From the NCBI GenBank assembly GCA_023389575.1, contig JAEWEG010000050.1:62001-126000 (forward strand): 64,000 nucleotides of DNA, written 5' to 3'. The position numbers and the translations under genes were made by a program. The notes under the pieces were generated by a model that ran no database searches, was not told where the DNA came from, and saw only the letters and a program-made list of their open reading frames with translations. Positions 51,340-59,435 of this stretch are shown here, piece after piece; position 1 is the first letter of the stretch; the number at the start of each line of letters is the position of its first letter. This stretch comes from Chloroflexota bacterium (GTDB taxonomy: Bacteria > Chloroflexota > Chloroflexia > Thermomicrobiales > UBA6265).

Positions 51340-52587
51340 ATGATGAGCGCTCGTGACGTGCGAATCGATGCTTCCCGCCTGTTGGCGACCGTTCGCCAGT
51401 ATGCGGAGCTTGGCGCGACTCCTGCAGGAGGCGTGACTCGCCTGGCGCTGAGCGACGAAGACAAGGCGGTGAGGGACATGCTCGCCGCCGACCTCGTCGC
51501 GATCGACTGTGACGTGCTGGTTGACGATCTCGGCAACATGCGTGGTGTGTTCGGGACCACTAACACCCCCGGCGCCGCGCCGGTGGTGATCGCGTCCCAT
51601 CTGGATACCGTCGTCCGGGGCGGCCGGTTCGACGGCGCCCTTGGCGTGCTCGGTGGGCTTGAGGTGTTGCGCTCGCTTCGCGACGCGGGCGTGGAGACCA
51701 GCCGGCCGGTCGAACTCGTCAACTGGACCAACGAGGAAGGGGCCAGGTTTGAACCCGCGATGCTTGGTTCGGGCGCGGCCATGGGCGTCTTCGAGCCGGA
51801 CTGGATGAAGGCGAGAACGGATCACGACGGCCTGGTGCTGGGCGAAGAACTGGAGCGAATCGGCTACGCGGGGGATGCCAGCCATCGCCCGCAACCCGGC
51901 GCGGCCTATCTGGAACTGCACATCGAGCAGGGACCAGTGCTGGACGACCTGGACCGGCCGGTCGGCGTGGTGGAAGGCATTCTCGGGATCACCTGGATCG
52001 ACATCGTGGTCAATGGACGCTCCGCGCACGCCGGACCGACGCCCATGACCCTGCGGAACGATGCGCTGGTCGCGGCGTCGGGCGTGGTTCAGTCGGTTCG
52101 CGAGATAGGGGCGGGCGAGGGCGTCCCGGCGGTGGGAACCGTGGGGCGCATGCAGGTCGAGCCGAACGTGCTGAATACCATACCGGGGACGGTGCGACTT
52201 GGGGCGGATCTGCGAGCGAGCACCACGGAGCAACTCGACCGGATGGTGCGGACGCTTGAGGCCCGCTGTCGCGAACTGGAGGTCGAGGAGGGCGTGGAGA
52301 TTGAGCTGGACCGGTTCTGGACGATCGCGCCGACCCCGTTTGATCCAGGCGTGATGGCGGCGATCGAGGATGCCTGCCAAACGGTTGGCGTCGAGCCAAC
52401 GCGGTTGTGGTCGGGGGCGGGGCACGACGCGAAGTACGCGGCCGACGTGATGCCGGCGGGCATGATCTTCGTCCGCAGCCGGGGCGGCGTGAGCCACTGC
52501 GAGGAGGAGTTCAGCACCGACGACGACATCGCGTTGGGAGCGAACGTGCTGCTGCAGGCGGCGCTGTCGCTGGCGGAGGCCAGGTGA
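51340..52587 (+). CDS. M20-family N-carbamoylase / hydantoinase-type amidohydrolase
   Basis: A 415-residue zinc enzyme of the AmaB/allantoate amidohydrolase/beta-ureidopropionase group. Metal ligands: His in ASHLDTVVRGGRFDGALGV (with Asp after), Glu pair in NWTNEEGARFEP, His in LELHIEQGP, His in VSHCEEE near the end. The dimer/lid domain has VVNGRSAHAGPTPMTLRND with substrate Arg/His. It cleaves N-carbamoyl or similar amide bonds. ATG 51340 or 51343, immediately after the aminopeptidase stop, so translation is coupled. Confidence 0.9.
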   Translation: MMSARDVRIDASRLLATVRQYAELGATPAGGVTRLALSDEDKAVRDMLAADLVAIDCDVLVDDLGNMRGVFGTTNTPGAAPVVIASHLDTVVRGGRFDGALGVLGGLEVLRSLRDAGVETSRPVELVNWTNEEGARFEPAMLGSGAAMGVFEPDWMKARTDHDGLVLGEELERIGYAGDASHRPQPGAAYLELHIEQGPVLDDLDRPVGVVEGILGITWIDIVVNGRSAHAGPTPMTLRNDALVAASGVVQSVREIGAGEGVPAVGTVGRMQVEPNVLNTIPGTVRLGADLRASTTEQLDRMVRTLEARCRELEVEEGVEIELDRFWTIAPTPFDPGVMAAIEDACQTVGVEPTRLWSGAGHDAKYAADVMPAGMIFVRSRGGVSHCEEEFSTDDDIALGANVLLQAALSLAEAR

Positions 52588-52742
52588 TCCAGGTCCCTGG
52601 AGGGTTGGCACGCGACACGGCCATGCCCCGGGTCGACACAGCCGCCTACGTTATTTCTGGCTGCATGTGCGCCGATCCGGCGGCGGGATCGACCCCTACG
52701 GGTTGTGATCCGGCGTGCAAACCGTTCCGACATCTATGGACG

Positions 52743-53636
52743 TCAGTCGTTCGTGGTGAGGCCCAGCTCGCCGCTTCTCATTCGGTGGGCGTGGTCGGTG
52801 ACGCGGCGGTCGAGTTCGATAGGGTAGGCGTAGGCGAGATGGGTCGCGACGTCCTGGCCGGCGCGACGGAACAACTCGATCATGTGGAACATGGCGTCCC
52901 AGGTGTCGTCAATGTCCGGGCCCGCGAAGGTCGATTCGACACCGGCCCAGATATCCGGTGGCAATCGCTTCTTCAGCCCCTTGCCGTTGACTCCGGTGCT
53001 GACTGACCAGTCGTGGTCGCATTCCATTCGCCACTCCAGCATCGGCAACAAGTAGACATAGCGCATGTCGTAGTCGAGACACCAGCGGGCGGGCAGCAGT
53101 TCGTCGCGCAGCAGGCATTTGGCAACGTACGGCACGCCAACGAAGAAGTCGTTGACCAGGAGCAGGTAGGTGTCCTTGTCGGGCGGCTTCGGGATATAGG
53201 CGGCGTGGGTTGGAGCTGGGAGCCTGGCGGCGATGCCGTCCCGGTCGAGCAGGACGCGGTATCCGGCGTCGAGCTCCGCGTCGGGTGTTGAACTCATGGT
53301 GACCTGAGCGAGCCGTTCCACTGGCCACAGAGTGAAGTCGATCTTGAGACGGCCTTCGTACTGGACGACGTTGCTCGCCTCCGTGCTGGTGGTTGGGTCG
53401 AACGGGTCCCAGTAGGCGACGAGCACCGTTCCGAACGTCGAGAGCCATGAACGGTCGGCGACGAGCGGCTGGATGTCGCGGGCGACGAGGATGACGTCGT
53501 AGTCGGAGAGGGCATCGACCGGAGCGCCCGGTACCGCGCGGGTGCTGGTCAGCAGGATGGCGCGGACGTTGTCGCCGGACATCGCCCACTGAGCGAGACG
53601 TTCGATGACGGGATCCGGCTGGCTGGCGACGGTCAT
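52743..53636 (-). CDS. Aminoglycoside 6-adenylyltransferase-like (ANT(6)) nucleotidyltransferase
   Basis: A 297-residue nucleotidyltransferase of the ANT(6)/AadE (streptomycin adenylyltransferase) family; usual length about 290. NTase motif: LSDYDVILVAR with the metal Asp pair about residue 45, then third acid in LKIDFTLWPVERL. The C-terminal helical domain has LLRDELLPARWCLDYDMRYV and the typical WAGVESTFAGPDIDDTWDAM. In known members ATP is used to adenylylate streptomycin. Chromosomal environmental homologues may have other substrates. GAGGA lies about 10 bases before the ATG. No mobile element adjoins. Confidence 0.82.
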   Translation of the reverse strand: MTVASQPDPVIERLAQWAMSGDNVRAILLTSTRAVPGAPVDALSDYDVILVARDIQPLVADRSWLSTFGTVLVAYWDPFDPTTSTEASNVVQYEGRLKIDFTLWPVERLAQVTMSSTPDAELDAGYRVLLDRDGIAARLPAPTHAAYIPKPPDKDTYLLLVNDFFVGVPYVAKCLLRDELLPARWCLDYDMRYVYLLPMLEWRMECDHDWSVSTGVNGKGLKKRLPPDIWAGVESTFAGPDIDDTWDAMFHMIELFRRAGQDVATHLAYAYPIELDRRVTDHAHRMRSGELGLTTND

Positions 53637-53769
53637 GGGAGCGATTCCTCACACGATGGCTGCCCGCATGGGGCGGCCGTACGTTGCACGTGATGCGCGA
53701 ACTGGCGGAAGATGGTGTACACGACGCCCGGGCATCCGGCCCAGGCGATACCCACGCCAGGACCTGATT

Positions 53770-54261
53770 GTGAGTGACGATACCAGCAACCTGATCCCGG
53801 ATTCCGATTCAGATTCCGAGGAGCTCGAGGACTTTAGCGCGGAGGAACTGCTGGAGCAGGCGCAGATCAACGCGCAGGCCCTGTTCCTTGGCACGGCCAG
53901 CGCCCTGGCTGGCAACGAGGTGGCGCTCGACTCGTGGCGAAACCACCTCGCCGGCACGTTTATCCGCGGCTGGGACACCAGCATGGAGTGGGAAGCCTCA
54001 GATATCCTTTACGCCCTCCTGACCAGCTACCGGTCCTACGGGGCCGAGGTGATCGACGCCGACCTGGAAGCCGATCCGCCGGTGGCGCTGATCGATAACC
54101 TGCCCAATGTGTACCTGGCCGAAATGCTGGAGGTGGAGCCGGGCCTGATGCACCACCTGTTCCGGATTGGCGAGGATCTCGCGAGCCAGCTCGGTGGGGC
54201 GCTGCTGTGGCGAACGACCGACGATGGCTCGATGGAACTCAAGGTGACGGTGGAGGAGTGA
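53770..54261 (+). CDS. Acidic protein of unknown function, coupled to DUF503
   Basis: 163 residues with a very acidic head (LIPDSDSDSEELEDFSAEEL), then a helical body: LEQAQINAQALFLGTASALA, WRNHLAGTFIRGWDTSMEW, and YRSYGAEVIDADLEADPPVA. No signal. GTG 53770 has AGGA 7 bases upstream. Its stop overlaps the GTG of the DUF503 gene (GTGA), so both are made together and may interact. No known family. Confidence 0.68.
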   Translation: MSDDTSNLIPDSDSDSEELEDFSAEELLEQAQINAQALFLGTASALAGNEVALDSWRNHLAGTFIRGWDTSMEWEASDILYALLTSYRSYGAEVIDADLEADPPVALIDNLPNVYLAEMLEVEPGLMHHLFRIGEDLASQLGGALLWRTTDDGSMELKVTVEE

Positions 54262-54557
54262 GCGTCACGATTGGCCGGGCGCGGGTGACGCTGCTGTTCG
54301 AGTCGACGTTCTCGCTGAAGGAAAAGCGGGGCGAGATGGCCTCGATCAGCAAGCGCGTGCGGAACCGGTTCAACGCCGCGATCGCCGAGATCGAGACGCT
54401 GGACGACCTGCGCACCGGTACGTTCGGGATCGTTGTGGTCTCGAACAGCGCGCCCCATGCCAACCAGATGCTGAACACGATCGTGGCGTTCATCGAGCGT
54501 TCGCTGGACCTGAGCTACCTGGGCGAGGTCGAGATCGAGATGGTGCCGTTCGACTGA
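54258..54557 (+). CDS. DUF503 family protein (YlxP-like)
   Basis: A 99-residue protein. VTIGRARVTLLFESTFSLKE, KRGEMASISKRVRNRFNAAI and FGIVVVSNSAPHANQMLNTI are the DUF503/YlxP pattern, an alpha-beta sandwich. In Firmicutes the gene lies near rbfA and infB and is linked to ribosome maturation, but that context is absent here. GTG 54258 overlaps the previous stop; GGAGGA is directly adjacent, so re-initiation is likely. Confidence 0.85.
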   Translation: MSVTIGRARVTLLFESTFSLKEKRGEMASISKRVRNRFNAAIAEIETLDDLRTGTFGIVVVSNSAPHANQMLNTIVAFIERSLDLSYLGEVEIEMVPFD

Positions 54558-54670
54558 GGACGCGAATTCTGATGCGGGGTGGCGGTAGGCGGCTATCGGC
54601 CAGCCTTGCCAATCAAATGAGGCACGATTCAGCCGGAGTCCGGCTGACGGTAGGAAGCGGGAGCGGGAGC

Positions 54671-56278
54671 ATGCGACTGACATCGGCAAGGGCGAGTGGC
54701 GGAACGCGGCGGACGGCATGGAGGGGGCTGGTGCCTGTCCTCATGCTGTTGGTGGCGATGCTGGCGACGGCACTGCCCGGCGCGGTCTCGGCCCAGGACG
54801 CCAGCGATTTCTCGCAACTGAACGCCGGACAGCGGGTCTACGACCTGACGGGATCGTCGCTGACGCCGGAACAGGTCGAGGAGATCGAGGCGCAGATCGC
54901 CGACCTCGAAGCGGTTGGCGCTGATGTGGTGGTGATGGTCCGGGTGTTGGATGCCACGCCGGACGAGACATTGGACCAGGTAGAGGCGCTGCAACAGGCC
55001 TGGGTAGCCGAAACGGGCGCGAACCAGGACAACGCGGTCGCGGTGCTGATCAACCGCGATCCGCAAGACTCGAACTCCGCGCGGGCCGGAATCTTCGTCG
55101 GCAAGACCTTCAACGACGGCAACGTGCCCGAGGACGAGCAGGTCGCGATCGTCGAGGACGCGCTGATCCCGCCGCTGCGAAATGGCGACGTTCACGGCAG
55201 CTTCATGGCCACCCTGAATCGGCTGGAAAGCAGTATCGTCAACGGCCCACCGAGGAGCGCGTTCGAGAAATGGTCGACCGACGCGGGCGAGAGCTGGTTT
55301 CCGTGGGCGGGCGTTGGCGCGGCCGTGGCGGCGGTCGCGGGGGCGTTCTCGCTGTTCCGCCACCGGCAGACGACGACCTTCCCCAAGCAGATGCCAACCA
55401 CGACCCGGCCTGGCGACCTGACGCCAGCGCTGGCGGGTGCGCTGGTGCACGAGGGGCCGCAGCCGTCGGCGTTCCCGGCCACGCTGCTGGACCTGGCGAC
55501 CCGGCGAGCGCTGACGTTCGAGGTCGAGAGCGAGGGCGGCACGTTCAGCCAGCCGAAGATCAAGGTGAGACTGCTTGACCACACGCTGGTGCGGGACGAG
55601 GTCGAGGAGGCCGTGTGGACGGCCCTGGAGAAGAAGGCGGAGATCGGCGTGGTCTCCAGCAAGAACCTGGCCCGGGCTGCTGGTGATACCGGTGACATGA
55701 ACAAGGCGATCAAGGCCCAGATGAGCGCGATGGGGTGGATGGATGATGAGGCGGGGGGCAGGAAGGCACTCCTCATCGGAATCTTCATCGTGACCGCCGG
55801 GCTGGCCATCTTCAGCGGGATCGTCGCGGGGGCCGGAGGAACCTGGTGGCCAGCGATTGGCGCGGTGGCGCTGGGAGCGGTGGCGATCGCGGCGATCGTC
55901 CTCTACGGCAACTACTCCAGTCTCTCGCGGAGTGGCCAGGAGGCGGCCTTGCCGTGGAAGGCGTATCGCGATGGCCTGAAGGCCGCGGCGAAGGATGAAA
56001 CCATCCGGCTGGATCTCAACGTGGTGCTGGCCGACTCGGTGGCGATGAACCTGGGATCGGCGATGGACGATCGGCTGAAGGAGGCGACGAAGTCCGGGCT
56101 GACCCTGAGCGCGTTCACCTCGCCTGGTGGCGCGAGCATGATGGGCGCCAACGGCGCCTACTTCCCCTGGTGGATCGCCTTCAACTCGAGCGTTACGACG
56201 GCGAGTGGATCGTCCAGCACCAGTACCGTCAGCGGTGGCGGAGCTGGCGGCGGAGGTGGAGCAGCCGGTTCAACCTGA
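54671..56278 (+). CDS. TPM-domain / DUF2207-like exported membrane protein
   Basis: 535 residues. Signal segment (about 18-42, RGLVPVLMLLVAMLATALPG), then a TPM-phosphatase-like domain (about 60-200: YDLTGSSLTPEQVEEIEAQI, DNAVAVLINRD, GIFVGKTFNDG), one span near 230, a cytoplasmic DUF2207-like part (LATRRALTFEVE), a span pair (about 365-415), and a C-terminal region ending in Ser/Gly repeats (SGGGAGGGGGAAG). TPM domains are sometimes phosphatases or Psb27-like factors. ATG 54671 with a GGGAGC repeat upstream; ATG 54572 is an alternative. Confidence 0.75.
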   Translation: MRLTSARASGGTRRTAWRGLVPVLMLLVAMLATALPGAVSAQDASDFSQLNAGQRVYDLTGSSLTPEQVEEIEAQIADLEAVGADVVVMVRVLDATPDETLDQVEALQQAWVAETGANQDNAVAVLINRDPQDSNSARAGIFVGKTFNDGNVPEDEQVAIVEDALIPPLRNGDVHGSFMATLNRLESSIVNGPPRSAFEKWSTDAGESWFPWAGVGAAVAAVAGAFSLFRHRQTTTFPKQMPTTTRPGDLTPALAGALVHEGPQPSAFPATLLDLATRRALTFEVESEGGTFSQPKIKVRLLDHTLVRDEVEEAVWTALEKKAEIGVVSSKNLARAAGDTGDMNKAIKAQMSAMGWMDDEAGGRKALLIGIFIVTAGLAIFSGIVAGAGGTWWPAIGAVALGAVAIAAIVLYGNYSSLSRSGQEAALPWKAYRDGLKAAAKDETIRLDLNVVLADSVAMNLGSAMDDRLKEATKSGLTLSAFTSPGGASMMGANGAYFPWWIAFNSSVTTASGSSSTSTVSGGGAGGGGGAAGST

Positions 56279-56298
56279 GGTTTCGACAAACGAAGTGC

Positions 56299-56333
56299 AA
56301 CGGCCCCTGGTGCATGTAGCGCCAGGGGCCGTT
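56299..56333. terminator. Terminator after TPM/DUF2207 gene (likely bidirectional)
   Basis: A 12-bp perfect stem (56299-56310 with 56322-56333), 11-base loop, T-run TTTT on the plus strand. It lies between two convergent genes. Confidence 0.8.
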
Positions 56334-56348
56334 TTGCATGCGGACGGA

Positions 56349-59300
56349 TCAGCCGACGGCGGGTGGACTCGCATCATCGGGCGCGGGAGTGCCTTCGGTG
56401 GTGACCGGCGAGGCGGCCACCGGTGACGCGCCGGGCGTTGCTTCGCCGGTGGAGGCCGTGAATCCCTCCGGCAGCACGATAGGGAACTGGATGATCCGGC
56501 TGGTGGAGGTCTCCGTGACCAGCATGGTTCCATCCTGGTCGATGGCCATACCGACCGGAGCGGTCACGCCGCCGCCGCCTTCACCCTGGACCGGAACGAA
56601 CTCGACGCCGTTCCAGGCCTGGATCGTGCCGGCGGTCGGCGTGGTGACGTAGAGAATGCCGTTGGAGTCGAAGCGGAGGAAGGACTGCTGGCCGATCTGG
56701 CCCTCCCAGTTGGGCATCGGGATCTGAGTGACGGGTTCGCCCGCTTTGGTGAAGACGCTGATGCGGGCGTTGCCGGTATCGGCCACGTACACGTTGCCGT
56801 CCGGGCCAATCGCGATGCCGACTGGTTCGAGGAGCTGATTGGCCTCCGACCCCGCGCCGCCGAACGCGCGGAGGAACGTGCCATCGGAGGCGAAGACCTG
56901 GACGCGCTCGTTGCCGGTGTCGGTGACGTAGAGTTCGCCATCGGCGATTGCCACGCTGCGCGGGCCGTAGAACAGGCCGGGCGAGACGCTGGGGTCGGCG
57001 GAGTTACCGGTATCGGTAATCTCGCCGGAGCGGCCAAGCTCGCGAACGAGGTTTCCTTCGGCGTCGAGGATGATGATGCGGTGATTCCAGGTGTCGGCGA
57101 TGTAAATCAGGTCGTCCGGGCCGACGATGATGTCGCTGGCGCCCTGGCTGGCCGGATCGAACCAGCCGAGGCCAATCCGCTGGTCATCCTCCGCGCTCCA
57201 GGCGCCGAGGAACGCGCCATCGCGGGCGAATCGCTGGATGCGCTGGTTGCCCGCATCGACGATGTAGATGGTCTGGCCGTCGTTGGAGAGCGCGATGCCG
57301 GTGGGGCCGCTCACCTGGCCGAGGGACGTGCCGGGGCCGAGGGTCTGGCCGGTGGCGAGGTCGAACGGACCGGCGCTGGGGTTCATCTGGTTGCTGAGTC
57401 GGAAGGTGTACCCGGCGCTGAACTGCTCCGGAACCGGCGCGACATCGAGTTCCCTGAAGAAGATGAACCGGAAGCCGTCGTACCACTCGCTGGGCGAGAA
57501 GACGGTGGAGAACACGGAGCCGAATGAGAGCGATTCGAATTCGGGCGCAACCCGGTTCACCCATCCGCGGGACTGGACGATGAAGCCGTTGTCTTCCATG
57601 CCCTCCTTGGTGGGCGCGATCACCAGGTCGGCGTCACCCCAGCCAGCGGGGCTGGTGACGTTGACGTTCGCGAAGTCGCGGAAGTACCACATGAACGGGT
57701 CTTCGATGGCGGGGTCGATCGCAATGTTCAGGCCGTAGCTGCCGGTATTGTCGATATTCGAGACTTCGGTGACCGAGAGATCCCGGGATAGGCGCAGCGT
57801 CTGGTCGACGAACGAGCGAACGGATTGGGTGGGAACGCGTTGGGCGATCATCTCGACGCCCGTGTCGGCGCGGACCCAGGCAAGCTGCGTGGTCGTGCGA
57901 ACGGTGTAGACGCCGAGCAGCATGGTGAGGACCAGTAGCGCGCACCAGCCGGCGTAGCGTGGGTAATGGGCGCGGGTCGATTCCCGGGCGACGAGGTAGC
58001 CGAACGGGACCACGACGATGAACAGGATGAACAGGACGCCGAGCCACGGGGAACTGGTGTTGCTGGACGCGCCATCGTTGGCCCGGGCGATGAGGGTGAT
58101 GACGCCGACTCCGCCAAAGAAGAGGCCGAACATGGCGGCGAGCAGGAGCCCATCGCGGGTATTGGCCAGGGTTCGCCAGCGGATGCGGGTGACGATGCGT
58201 CCGAGCCCGATTCCGCCGAGAAGCACCAGCGGGAGAGTGACCAGCACGGTCTGGTCGGCCTGGCGCCCGGAGGCGAGGCTCTGGAGCACGAGGGCGACAA
58301 CGAACCAGGTGGCGAAGAGGGTGGGCTTGAGCTGGCGGTCGCCAGCGTCCTCGTCCTCGCGGTTGGAGTTGGAGGAGACGGCGACGATGGCGAGGACCAC
58401 CGCGGCGAGTTCGTACAGGAGCGTGGCGTAGAAGAAGAACTGGGTTGGCGTGGTCGAGGTCTGGGTGGCCATCATGCGGCCCCAGTCGCGGAAGGTGATC
58501 AGGAACCCTTCGAGCGCGGAGGCCTCGGAGAGCAAGCGGGAGAACGCCAGGAGCGTCACGATGACGAAGGCGGCGATGGCCCCGGCCAGCCCGCGGCTGG
58601 ACGACATGATGGCGGACAGACCGGCGGCGACCGGTCCCTGCCGGCCCTGGTCGTCCCGGCGGCTGTCGGCCACGGACGCGACCGCCAGGGCGATGCCAAT
58701 AGCGATGATGGCGGAGATGCCTTCCGGGCCGGAGGCGATCATGGCCGCGAGTGAGCCTCCGAAGACCGCCGCCCAGCCGGCGACGCGGCTTTCGAACGAG
58801 GTTCCCGCCCGGATAATGGCGACCACGGCGAGCAGCGAGAAGAAGGCGATCAGGATGGCGGGATCGACGGTCCGCGAGGCGAACACGAGGGTGGGGGAGA
58901 CCGCCGCGAGAATCGCCATGCCGGCGACCGACGCGCGTGAGAGCGTGGGCCGAAACGCGAGCGTGAGCGCGACGATGCCGACTCCGGCGATGGCCGCGCC
59001 GGACCGGGTGATGGCGTCGGTGACGCCGAAGAGGAAGTACATCGCCGTTTGGAGCAGCAGGAAGAGGGGCGAGACCTCCGGGATAGACTGGCCAGGCGGG
59101 AGGGGCTTGCCGGTGTAGAGCGCCCAGGAACGGTAGGCCCAGTCGCCTTCGCGCTGGGAAAGCACATAGGCGTCAAGCTGGGAGAAGCGGAGGATGGCCG
59201 CGATGGCGAGGGCGATGGCCGCCCAGGCGCCGTACCAGCCCAGTCGCCCGAAGTCGATGCGCCGGTCGAGCGTGGATGGCGGCCGGTCGTGGCTGGCGGG

Positions 59301-59360
59301 CAGGGGACCCGTGACATCCTGGGTGGGATTCTGATTGTCCGCCGCGTCAGATGCGGTCAC
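56349..59360 (-). CDS. GT-C-like multi-span membrane protein fused to an NHL-repeat propeller
   Basis: A 1003-residue protein. Residues 40-480 hold about 12 spans with a GT39/ArnT-like layout (LDAYVLSQREGDWAYRSWAL as the first lumenal acidic loop). The next 150 residues form an external domain (MWYFRDFANVNVTSP). From about 650 there are five or more NHL repeats of the type PTGIALSNDGQTIYIVDAGN / QRIQRF, then a Pro/Thr/Ala tail. NHL propellers bind proteins or sugars. A role in surface glycan transfer is inferred from the Agl23-like neighbour. GTG 59360 with GGAAGGA 7 bases upstream; probably transcribed with the next gene. Confidence 0.82.
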   Translation of the reverse strand: MTASDAADNQNPTQDVTGPLPASHDRPPSTLDRRIDFGRLGWYGAWAAIALAIAAILRFSQLDAYVLSQREGDWAYRSWALYTGKPLPPGQSIPEVSPLFLLLQTAMYFLFGVTDAITRSGAAIAGVGIVALTLAFRPTLSRASVAGMAILAAVSPTLVFASRTVDPAILIAFFSLLAVVAIIRAGTSFESRVAGWAAVFGGSLAAMIASGPEGISAIIAIGIALAVASVADSRRDDQGRQGPVAAGLSAIMSSSRGLAGAIAAFVIVTLLAFSRLLSEASALEGFLITFRDWGRMMATQTSTTPTQFFFYATLLYELAAVVLAIVAVSSNSNREDEDAGDRQLKPTLFATWFVVALVLQSLASGRQADQTVLVTLPLVLLGGIGLGRIVTRIRWRTLANTRDGLLLAAMFGLFFGGVGVITLIARANDGASSNTSSPWLGVLFILFIVVVPFGYLVARESTRAHYPRYAGWCALLVLTMLLGVYTVRTTTQLAWVRADTGVEMIAQRVPTQSVRSFVDQTLRLSRDLSVTEVSNIDNTGSYGLNIAIDPAIEDPFMWYFRDFANVNVTSPAGWGDADLVIAPTKEGMEDNGFIVQSRGWVNRVAPEFESLSFGSVFSTVFSPSEWYDGFRFIFFRELDVAPVPEQFSAGYTFRLSNQMNPSAGPFDLATGQTLGPGTSLGQVSGPTGIALSNDGQTIYIVDAGNQRIQRFARDGAFLGAWSAEDDQRIGLGWFDPASQGASDIIVGPDDLIYIADTWNHRIIILDAEGNLVRELGRSGEITDTGNSADPSVSPGLFYGPRSVAIADGELYVTDTGNERVQVFASDGTFLRAFGGAGSEANQLLEPVGIAIGPDGNVYVADTGNARISVFTKAGEPVTQIPMPNWEGQIGQQSFLRFDSNGILYVTTPTAGTIQAWNGVEFVPVQGEGGGGVTAPVGMAIDQDGTMLVTETSTSRIIQFPIVLPEGFTASTGEATPGASPVAASPVTTEGTPAPDDASPPAVG

Positions 59361-59435
59361 CGCGTTGTCCTTCCGTCGTGATCCGGGAAATCGGGGCCGG
59401 AGCGGGCTCCGGTGGCGTGCATGCTCAAGGGGCGA

